Assembly (NCBI RefSeq): GCF_012489685.1
Contig: NC_080041.1
Location: 28,633,780-28,697,779 of the forward strand
Length of the DNA: 64,000 nt
Direction of reading: 5' to 3'
Source of the DNA: Lotus japonicus
Lineage: Eukaryota; Streptophyta; Magnoliopsida; Fabales; Fabaceae
A program made the position numbers and the translations under genes. Positions 11,562 through 21,529 of this stretch are shown piece by piece (the stretch's first letter is position 1; each line of letters starts with the position of its first letter). The notes beneath the pieces are model-generated. The model was given only the letters and a program-made list of their open reading frames with translations, was not told where the DNA came from and searched no databases.

Positions 11562-11938
11562 ATCTCCCCCTTTTTGATGATGACAAAACCATGTATTTTG
11601 ATGAACAACTCTAAACAAATAAACTGAATACACTCAGAGTATAAGGTATCAGAGTTAAAACTTATCCTGATGTGTATAGTTTATCTTGCTCCTTCTGAAT
11701 CCAAGACTCGTGCTTGATTCTGAGCTAAGCTCCCCCTGAATCTAATACTTAATATCAACGTTAGTAAAGTCTAGATTCTGAGCTAAATGATGTAGGAGTT
11801 GAGTTGTCAAGATTCTGAGCTAAATGATGTAGGAGTTGAGTTGTCAAGATATTATAAGTTCTCCCCCTTTTTGTCATAAGCAAAAAGAATGAAGGTGGAA
11901 AAAAAAATAGTAAGAGTAAAAGACGAAATACTCCCCCT
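11562..11938 (-). other. TRG-1 polypurine tracts (four AGGGGGAG-like motifs)
   Basis: Read on the minus strand, AAAAAGGGGGAGAT abuts the LTR (11562-11575). Three further copies lie at about 11729-11737, 11861-11875 and 11931-11938. The same four are found upstream of the SIRE-B 3' LTR. Multiple purine tracts are an established Sirevirus trait. The LTR-adjacent one should prime plus-strand synthesis. Confidence 0.75.
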
Positions 11939-11971
11939 CAGAAGTAATACCAAGGGATACTTGGCTTCTGA

Positions 11972-12465
11972 TTAGCATATCTTCTGATGAGAGCAGAAGT
12001 GTGGTTCTGGTGACATCTCCGTTCTGGATAAAATTTCATCTTTAGATACTTCAGAATGAGAAGCTAGGAACCTACTCTTCTTCTGATGACGCAAGTCAGA
12101 AGTTGTAGTAGCATCTTCTGATGTTGTTGCTTCTGGTTCGTCAAGTTCTGAGTCTTTGTTTCTTTCTGAAACGGTCATGCTCATCTCTGCAAGCTTTTTC
12201 AGCTAGCTTTGACTTGTCAGAGTCAAGCTTATCATTAATTCTAACATGAATAGCGTTCAGAATATCAACAGAGGGGTTCATATCAAAAACCAATGATTCC
12301 TTGACCAAATCTTGCTCTACTGATGCCTCCAAGATCAACTTCACCTTCAGGTTCAAGTTTTGGATCTTGGGACATATGCCTTTCTCCCGTCATGTGTTGC
12401 TTGCATCCACTGTCCAGGTTCCACGGTTGGAGTTTCGATGGACCTATTGAAGATATCTGCAACAT
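11972..12465 (-). pseudogene. TRG-1 remnant of pol (protease start joined to integrase-RT linker)
   Basis: The first part keeps the protease start with LDSGCKQHMTG. After about 45 codons the sequence jumps to the region between integrase and RT (IHVRINDKLDSDKSKLAEK and a degenerate acidic linker). Integrase, RT and RNase H are gone. It overlaps the end of gag in the same relative frame as in SIRE-A. Confidence 0.75.
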
Positions 12466-14131
12466 ATATAATCTTATCCCTAGGTACCCACTTTCTGGGT
12501 CCTTTCTTGTTAGTTAGCCCAGAAGTTCTGACAACTTTGGGTCTTTCAGCAGGATAATATACAGGAATTTTTGCATGATATTTAGACATGGAGAAAGATC
12601 CCTTTATAAGAGGAGGTTTAGCAGCTTCAGCAGGTACAGGGTCAGGCAATATGGTACCAGAGGGAACAAAGCATTCATACAAGGATTTAGCTTTAGACAC
12701 AGAAGGCTCATTTCTAATTGGTTTAGAATAGCCAATGCCACGCATTCCATTTCTGCTCACGCCATAGATCAATGAAGCCATCAAGCTTCTATCTACGCTT
12801 TTAGCCAGGAATCTTTGAAAAGATTTTTCATACTTAGATTCATGCTTACTATCATAGGCATCGCAGGCAATAACTTCTTCTAACTTAGCAATTTGATTCT
12901 TAAGCACAGAGTTAGAATTAACTAAAGCATGGTTATCATTTTTCAAATCAGATATGATTTTCTCATGTTCAACAGAAGTTTCAGAGGCAGCAGAGAAATT
13001 CTTTTTCAACCTTTTATGCTTAGTCAAGAGAGAGTTATATTTATCCATAATTTCAGACAAAGCATCTTTAAGTTCAGAAGTTGAGAAAGAATCAAATACC
13101 TCATTTTCATCGTCAGAGTCTGTATCTCCTTCTGATTCTGAGTCAGAGTCAACAGCTTCCTTTGATTCTGCTCCTTTGTCTTTGACAATAGCTATGAGTC
13201 CTTGAACTTCACCATCAGAGTCAACATCCTCTGACTCTGATTCGTCAAAAGTCACCATCAGACTTTTCTTTGGTTTGAAATGCTTCTTTGACTTTTCGTC
13301 CTTTGATGAACCTTTGTATTTGCTCTGCCTGTGCTTCCAGATGCAGTTGAACTTTCTGGATATCAGAGTCAGCTCATCTTCATCAGAATCTTCTGATGCT
13401 TCTTCGGATTCTTCTGTTCCAGCTTGGAGAGTCTTAGCCTTTTCAGATTTGGATTTCAAGGCAATAGACTTCTTCTTGTGATCTTGATGTTCAGCACGCT
13501 TTAATTCATGACACTTCAGTATGCTTATGAGTTCTTCCAAACTCATCTGCTCAACATCTCTAGTTAGCTCCAAGGAAGTTATCAAAGGCATCCAGCTTTC
13601 AGGAAGACCTCTAAGGATCCTCATGACATGATCCGCAGTGGTGTAGCTGTTGCTGAGGGGTCTTATTCCAGCTACGAGCAACTGAAATCTGGAAAACATA
13701 TCCTCAATGGATTCGTCAGGTTCCATTTGGAAGGATTCATACTGCTTGATTAGAGACAACGCTTTTGTCTCTTTCACTTTCTTGTTTCCTTCATGAGACA
13801 TCTGCAAGGATTCAAAGATGCCCTTGGCGGAATCACGATCAGTAATTTTCTCATATTCTTCATATGAAATGGCACTTTGCAGAATAGATCTTGATCTGTG
13901 ATGATCTCTGAATTCCTTCTTTTGATCTTCACTCATCTTCTTCCTTGGGATCTTTACACCACGTTCATCGACAGGAGGGGTGTAGCCATAAACAACAAAA
14001 TCCCAGAGATCAGGATCAAAGCCAAGAAAGAAGCTTTTGATTCTATCTTTCCAGAAATCAAATCTCTTACCATCAAAGATAGGTGGTCTTGCACTGTATT
14101 GATATTTGCTTGTAGTAGTGGTGGAATCCAT
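12353..14131 (-). CDS. gag: TRG-1 Gag without zinc knuckle (592 aa)
   Basis: Intact Gag homologous to SIRE-A Gag from the N-terminal FDGKRFDFWKDRIKSFFLG segment to the C-terminal YVPRSKT. About 40 residues including the CCHC knuckle are missing: HRQSKYKGSSK is joined directly to SKKHFKPKKSLMV. The start ATG follows the primer site by about 60 bases, as in the other elements. The open frame, with no inactivating change, suggests it was under selection until recently. RNA binding would have to rely on the remaining basic stretch or on a helper Gag. Confidence 0.9.
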   Translation of the reverse strand: MDSTTTTSKYQYSARPPIFDGKRFDFWKDRIKSFFLGFDPDLWDFVVYGYTPPVDERGVKIPRKKMSEDQKKEFRDHHRSRSILQSAISYEEYEKITDRDSAKGIFESLQMSHEGNKKVKETKALSLIKQYESFQMEPDESIEDMFSRFQLLVAGIRPLSNSYTTADHVMRILRGLPESWMPLITSLELTRDVEQMSLEELISILKCHELKRAEHQDHKKKSIALKSKSEKAKTLQAGTEESEEASEDSDEDELTLISRKFNCIWKHRQSKYKGSSKDEKSKKHFKPKKSLMVTFDESESEDVDSDGEVQGLIAIVKDKGAESKEAVDSDSESEGDTDSDDENEVFDSFSTSELKDALSEIMDKYNSLLTKHKRLKKNFSAASETSVEHEKIISDLKNDNHALVNSNSVLKNQIAKLEEVIACDAYDSKHESKYEKSFQRFLAKSVDRSLMASLIYGVSRNGMRGIGYSKPIRNEPSVSKAKSLYECFVPSGTILPDPVPAEAAKPPLIKGSFSMSKYHAKIPVYYPAERPKVVRTSGLTNKKGPRKWVPRDKIIYVADIFNRSIETPTVEPGQWMQATHDGRKAYVPRSKT

Positions 14132-14191
14132 GAGTTTTTCACACTGGCCCGGATCTACTGAACACTGTTAAGTGTGGTAATCAGAACTTGC

Positions 14192-14203
14192 GCTCTGATA
14201 CCA
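14192..14203 (-). other. TRG-1 primer-binding site (tRNA-Met type)
   Basis: On the minus strand TGGTATCAGAGC, two bases inside the right LTR. Identical to the SIRE-A site. Confidence 0.85.
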
Positions 14204-14205
14204 AT

Positions 14206-15504
14206 TGAAGGTGTGAAAAACGACTAGAAGGGGGGGGTTGAATAGCGTTTTCAATATAAAAACTTTCCCCTTAAGATTTAAAGTAAATCTTTTCGGTTTC
14301 TCTAAGATAGATGGTGCAGCGGATAAAGATAAGAGAAAAGCACACAAGTATTTTATCCTGGTTCACTTGATAAATCCCTCAAGCTAATCCAGTCCACCCG
14401 TTAAGGTGATTTCTTCCTTCTTAGAATGAAGGCAATCCACTAATCAGATAATTGTTACAACTGCACTTGAAACCTACAAGTGACTAACAATACACTGACT
14501 TAGCTATCACTAAGATTCACTCTCTTAGTCTTCTCTAGGATCCGATCAACCTTGATCTCCTAAAGGAATCACCACTAAGATTCACTCTCTTAGTCTTCTT
14601 AAGGATACTGACCTACCCGGTCCCTTAAGGAAAATCAAACAACTGTTTGAGGTTGGTGTTTACAAAGGTTTGCTTCTAAATAAGCTGAGTGTAAACCAAA
14701 TAAGAATAGATGAAGAAAGTAGAGGCTTGAATCTTCTCTTGTATTGCAGCTCTTGATTTCTCTCACTCTTCTTTCTCTCTTAGTCTTTCTTCTTTTCTTC
14801 AGCCTTTTATAGTCCAAGGTGCAAAGGATATTTCTGTTGAGAGAATATGACCGTTGGAGGGCATTTCTGGAACTTCCAGAACCTGCTGTGGCTGAACCTT
14901 GGTAGGTAGGCATTTCAGAATAGTACACTGCTCTTGTACTTCTCGATAGAGACCTTTGCCTTTAACCATTGACCTCTGATCAGAGTTATGCTTCGTGTTG
15001 GAACTTGTGAAGCTTGGTGATCAGAGTCAGAGGGATGCTTGGATCCTCTGACCTTCGTAACTTCTGCTTCTGGACCTTCAGAGCTTCTGAACCTTCAGAG
15101 CCTCTGGTCCCTCAGAGCTTCTGGTCTTCAGATCTTCTGATCCTCAGATCTTCTGATCCTCTGATCTTCTGATCCTCTGATCCTCAGATCCTCTGATCTT
15201 CAGATCCTCTGATCTTCAGATCTTCTGATCTTCAGAGCTTCTGATCCTCTGATCTTCTGAACCTCTGATCCTCAGATCCTCTGATCTTCAGATCCTCTGA
15301 TCTTCAGATCTTCTGATCTTTAGAGCTTCTGATCCTCTGATCTTCTGAACTTCTGACGAATATATCTTCTGGTGTCAGAATCAGAACCTGTTTGTCAAAA
15401 CACTCAAGACAAACATTAGAGTATCATAGTTGTTCATCCACAAATAAATACTTGTTATCATCAAAACATAGAGTTGTACCACATGACCAAATCTTGATCT
15501 TACA
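14206..15504 (-). repeat. TRG-1 right LTR (5' LTR in element orientation)
   Basis: Same 1299 bp as the left LTR, including the identical repeat array. A TATAAAAG box lies at 14804-14811 on the minus strand. It is followed by the GATAT duplication at 15505-15509. Confidence 0.9.
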
Positions 15505-15509
15505 GATAT

Positions 15510-15763
15510 GCTTATCTCCTGTGTGTGATTGTGTATTTTACTGTTACTATCTATCTTTAATTTTCAACCGTTGATCTTACAGTGCTTTTTGAATCAACAA
15601 CGGTTATTTGATAAAACCCACTATACACACACGTTCTCGTTCACTTCCGGTTTTCACTCTCGCACTCTCTGCTTTTCAAAACCGCCTCTTTCTTGATTTC
15701 TCTCTCGATCTCTCTTCATCCTTCAAACTTCATCTTCTACCTCAAACCTTCAACCTCTTCAAA
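15510..15763 (+). other. SIRE-A leader of the third ORF
   Basis: Continuation of SIRE-A after the nested insert. It becomes strongly C/T-rich (TTCTCGTTCACTTCC, CTCGATCTCTCTTC) just before the ATG at 15764, like a plant 5' untranslated region. There is no strong TATA box; CACTATACACA at about 15627 is a weak candidate. Confidence 0.45.
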
Positions 15764-18425
15764 ATGGTGAGACAAACCAGAAGATCTACTGCAGATGCAC
15801 CTCAGTTCCCTCAAATGGAAGTTGGTTTGGCAACGGGTCAAAGGGGCTCTGAGAACCCGGCACAAGAACAAGTTCAAGTTCAAGAGCAGATTGTTCCTAT
15901 TGCAGAACGGGGCTGTGCCGTTCACTGCGTATTTGCTCCTGAGGAACTCCAAGTCCTGGCAGAATGGAGATTCAACCTCGATAACTGGCTGCAAATGGGT
16001 ATGATCTTCGTCCTGAAGTTCAAGCTCAAGGTTGGGGAAAACTATTTCAATCGACTTCGAGGACCGGTGTATGAGAAATTGGTAAAGGAATTCTGGAAGC
16101 ACGCAGACTGCGATGACACTCAGGTGGTCTCTCACATTCTTGGCAGGAAGATCATCATCACGGAGAAGTCATTCGTGAATCTGCTAGGTGCAGATACTGC
16201 TTATGGGTATCGTTTCCAACTGACGGAATCCAAGCTGAAACCCATCACCAAAGACAAAGTCAACAAGGCCCTGTACACCACCTTCAAACCGGGCAAGACG
16301 AGTTACAAGGTGATGGATCTTCACCCCCAAACTCAGAATCTGGCACAAGATCCTGCTCAACTGCATAAACCAGAGACCGAAGGGCAGTTCTCCAGATTAC
16401 ATCAACTTCAACCAGAAGGCGATGCTGTTCTTCATTCAAGACAAGGAGAAGATCTGCCTTCCCTACTTCCTGTTCTCCTACTTAAAGGAATGCATCCGGA
16501 AGTCTCGCACCACCGCCTCCATCAAGTCTGCAATCAAATACATCCCTTTTGGGAGGCTGCTCTCAGACTTTCTCATTGAAAGCAACTTGGGTGCAAGATT
16601 TGATCGATGCTGGTTGCACAGAGGATTTGAGCACAATTGTCAGTGATGTCTTCACTGCAAACTCCTTGAAGAAGATGGGCTTAATCCAGAAGAAGATTGC
16701 TCCTGCTCATGAAGACTCATCTTCTGAGATCAGAGGAAGAAGAATGCCTCTGAATGACTACCCTCTGTGGACTCAAGCAGACCATCCTGAAGCCATCAGA
16801 TGCTATGTTGAAGACCTCAGGGCTCAAGGATTCGAGATTGACCTTGATGATTTCATCAGCAGACTACCGCCAGCTCCAGAGTTTCCTTCTCCTCCAAAGA
16901 AGAAAGCTCAGAGGAAGATGGTTCTGGAAGAATCCTCTGAAGACTCTGATGTCTCTCTGGTCAAGAAGACGAAGAGAAAGCCTGATGATGGTGATGATGA
17001 TGATAGTGAGGATGGTCCTCCAAAGAAAGAAGCAGAAGAAGGTCAGAATCGTGGTGAAGCCTACTCGGGTGGAACCAGCTGCTGAAGTGGTCAGAAGGAC
17101 TGAACCTCCTGCCAGAGTGACTCGATTCATCAGCACATACAAGTAAGCCTGCACTTGCTTCTGATGATGATTTGAATTTATTTGATGCACTCCCTATTTC
17201 TGCCTTGCTTCAACACTCCTCAAATCCCCTCACTCCTATTCCTGAATCCCAGCCAGCCGAACAAACCACCTCTCCACCACATTCCCCAAGATCTTCCTTC
17301 TTTCAACCTTCTCCTACTGAAGCACCTCTCTGGAATTTGCTTCAGAACCCAACCTCTAGGTCAGAAGATACCAACATCTCTCCTTACCATTCCGTACGAC
17401 CCATTATCTTCTGAACCAATCGTCCAAGACCAACCCAGCCCAACCAAACAGAACCACAACCCAGAACGTCTGATCACTCTTGCTCCCAGAGCATCAGCAC
17501 GTCCTGCTGCCAGAACCACGGATACAGACTCTTCAACAGCCTTCACACCTGTATCCTTCCCAACCAATGTTATTGACTCTCCTCCCTCCAATACCTCTGA
17601 ATCAATTAGAAAATTCATGGAGGTTAGAAAAGAAAAGGTATCTGCCTTGGAAGAGTATTACCTTACCTGTCCAAGCCCTAGGAGATATCCTGGCCCTAGA
17701 CCTGAACGTCTAGTTGACCCAGATGAACCTATCTTGGCCAATCCTATCCAAGAGGCAGACCCCTTAGTTCAACAAGCTCACCCTGTCCCTGACCAACAAG
17801 AGCCCATTCAACCAGACCCTGAACCTGAACAATCAGTGTCTAACCAATCCTCGGTTAGATCACCTCACCCTCTGGTTGAAACTTCAGACCCTCACCTTGG
17901 AACCTCTGAACCCAATGCTCCCATGATTAACATTGGTTCTCCCACAAGGTGCCTCTGAAGCCCATAGCAGCAATCACCAGCCTCTCCTGAACCCAACCTC
18001 TCCATAATTCCCTATACTCACCTTCAACCCACATCTCTCTCTGAGTGCATCAATATCTTCTATCATGAAGCCTCTTTGAGGCTCCGCAATGTGCACGTCA
18101 GACTGATCTCAGTGAGAATGCTGAAAATGTGGCTGATGAGTGGAACAATCTGAGCACTTGGCTAGTGGCTCAAGTTCCAATTATGATGCAGCTCCTGCAT
18201 GCAGAGGCAGTCCGAGCATTGAGGCTGCAAAGCAAAGGCTTGCTAGGAGGGTGGCTCTTCATGAACTAGAACAGAGAAATAAGCTTCTTGAAGCTATTGA
18301 AGAAGCCAAGAGAAAGAAAGAACAAGCAGAAGAAGCTGCACGTCAAGCAGCAGCTCAGGCTGAACAAGCCAGACTTGAGGCAGAGCGTCTTGAAGCTGAG
18401 GCTGAGGCAGAGCGACTTGCACCAG
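15764..18425 (+). pseudogene. SIRE-A third ORF (Transposase_32-like), frameshifted copy beside the gap
   Basis: Nearly identical to the intact ORF at 21530-24379 but carries at least twelve 1-bp insertions or deletions, mostly in short homopolymers. Examples are a lost T near 15985, an extra A near 16040, an extra C near 16326, an extra G near 16590, an extra A near 17030, and lost bases near 17970, 18095 and 18208. It ends in the coiled coil at the N gap. Homopolymer indels with few substitutions next to a contig end point to uncorrected sequencing error, so this may be intact in the real genome. Confidence 0.8.
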
Positions 18426-18525
18426 NNNNNNNNNNNNNNNNNNNNNNNNNNNNNNNNNNNNNNNNNNNNNNNNNNNNNNNNNNNNNNNNNNNNNNNNNNN
18501 NNNNNNNNNNNNNNNNNNNNNNNNN
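18426..18525. other. assembly gap, 100 N
   Basis: Exactly 100 N, a standard placeholder of unknown size. The left side ends in the third ORF; the right side begins within integrase, upstream in element order. The join therefore does not describe one continuous element. Confidence 0.98.
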
Positions 18526-21086
18526 AAGCATGTCAGAAAGGCAAATTCACAAAAGTCCCTTTCAAGGCAAAGAATGTTGTCTCAACCTCAAGGCCGTTGG
18601 AACTTCTGCATATCGACCTTTTTGGACCAGTGAAAACTGAGTCTATAGGTGGCAAGAGATATGGGATGGTTATCGTTGATGACTATAGCCGCTGGACATG
18701 GGTAAAGTTTCTAACCCGCAAGGATGAGTCTCATGCTGTGTTCTCTACCTTCATTGCTCAAGTGCAAAACGAGAAGGCTTGTAGGATTGTGCGTGTCAGA
18801 AGTGACCATGGTGGAGAGTTTGAGAATGACAAGTTTGAGAGTCTGTTTGATTCCTATGGAATTGCACATGATTTCTCTTGTCCCAGAACTCCTCAACAAA
18901 ATGGTGTTGTTGAGAGGAAGAACAGAACTCTTCAGGAGATGGCTAGAACCATGCTCCAAGAAACTGGCATGGCTAAGCACTTTTGGGCAGAGGCAGTAAA
19001 TACAGCATGTTACATTCAGAACAGAATCTCTGTGAGACCAATTCTGAATAAGACTCCTTATGAATTGTGGAAGAACATAAAACCCAACATTTCTTATTTT
19101 CATCCTTTTGGCTGTGTTTGTTATGTTCTCAATACTAAGGATAGATTGCATAAATTTGATGCTAAGTCTTCTAAGTGTCTATTACTTGGTTATTCTGATA
19201 GATCTAAAGGTTTTAGATTTTATAATACTGATGCTAAGACTATTGAAGAATCTATTCATGTTAGATTTGATGATAAGCTTGACTCTGACCAGTCAAAGCT
19301 AGTTGAAAAGTTTGCAGATTTAAGCATTAATGTTTCTGACAAAGGCAAAGCTCCAGAGGAAGTTGAGCCAGAGGAAGATGAACCAGAGGAAGAAGCTGGT
19401 CCCTCTAACTCACAAACTCTGAAGAAGAGCAGAATCACTGCAGCTCACCCTAAGGAATTGATTCTGGGCAACAAAGATGAACCAGTCAGAACCAGATCTG
19501 CCTTCAGACCCTCTGAAGAGACCTTGCTGAGTCTGAAAGGATTGGTGTCCTTAATTGAACCCAAGTCCATAGATGAAGCTCTTCAGGACAAGGATTGGAT
19601 TCTGGCCATGGAAGAAGAACTGAATCAATTCTCCAAGAACGATGTTTGGAGCTTAGTGAAGAAGCCTGAGAGTGTCCATGTTATTGGAACGAAATGGGTA
19701 TTCAGAAACAAGCTAAATGAGAAAGGAGAAGTAGTCAGAAACAAGGCAAGGCTAGTTGCTCAAGGCTACAGCCAGCAGGAAGGAATAGACTACACTGAAA
19801 CATTTGCTCCGGTAGCAAGACTGGAGGCAATTAGACTGTTGATCTCCTTCTCAGTAAATCACAACATAGTTCTACATCAGATGGACGTAAAGAGTGCCTT
19901 CCTAAATGGTTATATCTCAGAGGAAGTCTATGTTCATCAACCCCCAGGTTTTGAAGATGAAAAGAAACCAGACCATGTGTTCAAATTGAAGAAATCACTC
20001 TACGGTCTGAAGCAAGCTCCCAGAGCATGGTATGAGAGACTTAGCTCATTCCTTCTGGAGAATGAGTTTGTAAGGGGTAAAGTAGATACAACTCTTTTTT
20101 GCAAGACTTATAAAGATGATATCTTAATTGTGCAAATTTATGTTGATGATATTATATTTGGTTCTGCTAATCAATCTCTATGCAAAGAATTTTCTGAGAT
20201 GATGCAGGCTGAATTTGAGATGAGTATGATGGGAGAATTAAAGTACTTTCTGGGAATACAAGTTGATCAAACACCAGAAGGAACATATATCCATCAGAGC
20301 AAGTACACTAAAGAACTTCTGAAGAAGTTCAATATGCTGGAATCTACAGTGGCCAAGACTCCAATGCATCCTACATGCATTTTGGAGAAAGAAGATAAAA
20401 GTGGTAAAGTATGTCAGAAGCTCTATCGTGGAATGATAGGTTCACTTCTATACTTAACTGCATCTAGGCCAGACATATTATTTAGTGTTCACTTATGTGC
20501 TCGTTTCCAATCAGATCCAAGGGAAACCCACTTAACTGCTGTTAAGAGGATCCTAAGGTATTTGAAAGGCACCACTAACCTTGGCTTGATGTATAAGAAA
20601 ACATCAGAGTATAAGCTTTCAGGTTATTGTGATGCTGATTATGCTGGAGATAGAACAAAGAGAAAAAGTACTTCTGGAAATTGTCAATTTCTGGGAAGCA
20701 ATCTAGTCTCATGGGCAAGCAAGAGGCAATCAACCATTGCACTATCAACTGCAGAGGCAGAATATATCTCAGCAGCAATATGCAGCACTCAGATGCTCTG
20801 GATGAAACATCAGCTGGAGGATTATCAGATCCTTGAGAGCAATATCCCAATTTATTGTGATAACACTGCTGCAATCTCGTTGAGCAAGAATCCTATCTTG
20901 CATTCAAGGGCAAAGCACATTGAGGTAAAGTATCACTTCATTAGAGATTATGTGCAGAAGGGCGTACTTCTTCTGAAGTTTGTTGATACTGACCATCAAT
21001 GGGCAGATATCTTTACAAAGCCCTTAGCTGAAGATAGATTTAATTTTATTCTGAAAAATCTAAACATGGACTTTTGTCCAGAGTGA
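18526..21086 (+). CDS. pol: SIRE-B Pol polyprotein, 5'-truncated by gap
   Basis: Starts in frame at the zinc-binding ACQKGKFTK segment and continues through the integrase core (HIDLFG, SDHGGEF, VVERKN), RT (YVDDIIFGS) and RNase H ([16 protein letters not shown]) to the same TGA as SIRE-A. It differs from SIRE-A Pol by only a few residues, for example FESLFDSY for [15 protein letters not shown] for YSERSKG, and RTKRKSTSG for RTERKSTSG. There are no internal stops. Protease and the first part of integrase are missing only because of the gap. Confidence 0.92.
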
Positions 21087-21529
21087 AGATGGATCAGAAC
21101 CTCTGACTATGATACTTCTTGATCAGAAGATGTCTAGTCCAGAAGGTAACTCAATCAGAGTGTGTGTGCCCACTGGTGCTGACTCTGAAGCTGAGACAAC
21201 AACACGTGTGTCAGAATCTCTGATGCATAGTTCCTTGTGCCCGTGTGACAGTCTGTTATGAGTGCGTGTAGATATGCTTATCTCCTGTGTGTGATCGTGT
21301 ATTTTACTGTTACTATCAATCTTTAATTTTCAACCGTTGATCTTAAAGTGCTTTTTGAATCAACAACGGTTATTTGATAAAACCCACTATACACACACGT
21401 TCTCGTTCACTTCCGGTTTTCACTCTCGCACTCTCTGCTTTTCAAAACCGCCTCTTTCTTGATTTCTCTCTCGATCTCTCTTCATCCTTCAAACTTCATC
21501 TTCTACCTCAAACCTTCAACCTCTTCAAA
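21087..21529 (+). other. SIRE-B spacer between pol and third ORF
   Basis: This spacer of 443 bp puts the third ORF in a different frame from pol, so stop-codon readthrough cannot make it. The last 150 bp are C/T-rich and look like an untranslated leader. The protein must come from a separate or spliced mRNA. Confidence 0.6.

Larger units (their letters stand above)
10263..15504 (-). mobile_element. TRG-1: young non-autonomous Sirevirus derivative (LTR-gag-LTR, 5242 bp)
   Basis: Two 1299-bp LTRs flank an interior of 2644 bp with a primer site, gag and a small remnant of pol. Integrase, RT and RNase H are deleted, so mobility must depend on enzymes from a related element. The two LTRs look identical by eye and the TSD is perfect, so insertion was recent. 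The layout matches terminal-repeat elements that retain only gag (TR-GAG type). Confidence 0.92.
3877..18425 (+). mobile_element. SIRE-A: Sirevirus (Ty1/copia) LTR retrotransposon, right end lost in gap
   Basis: Order: 5' LTR, tRNA-Met primer site, gag, pol (protease, integrase, RT, RNase H), and a third ORF downstream of pol. The integrase-before-RT order and the extra ORF are Sirevirus (SIRE1-like) features. It is interrupted at 10263-15504 by TRG-1. Removing that insert and one copy of the GATAT duplication restores sequence matching the uninterrupted SIRE-B at 21087-21300. The element stops at the N gap, so its 3' LTR is not visible. Confidence 0.88.

Noticed and set aside
21374..21529. 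52-residue N-terminal extension of the third ORF
   Set aside because: The frame is open but begins with TTG; the first ATG is 21530. The sequence looks like a C/T-rich leader.
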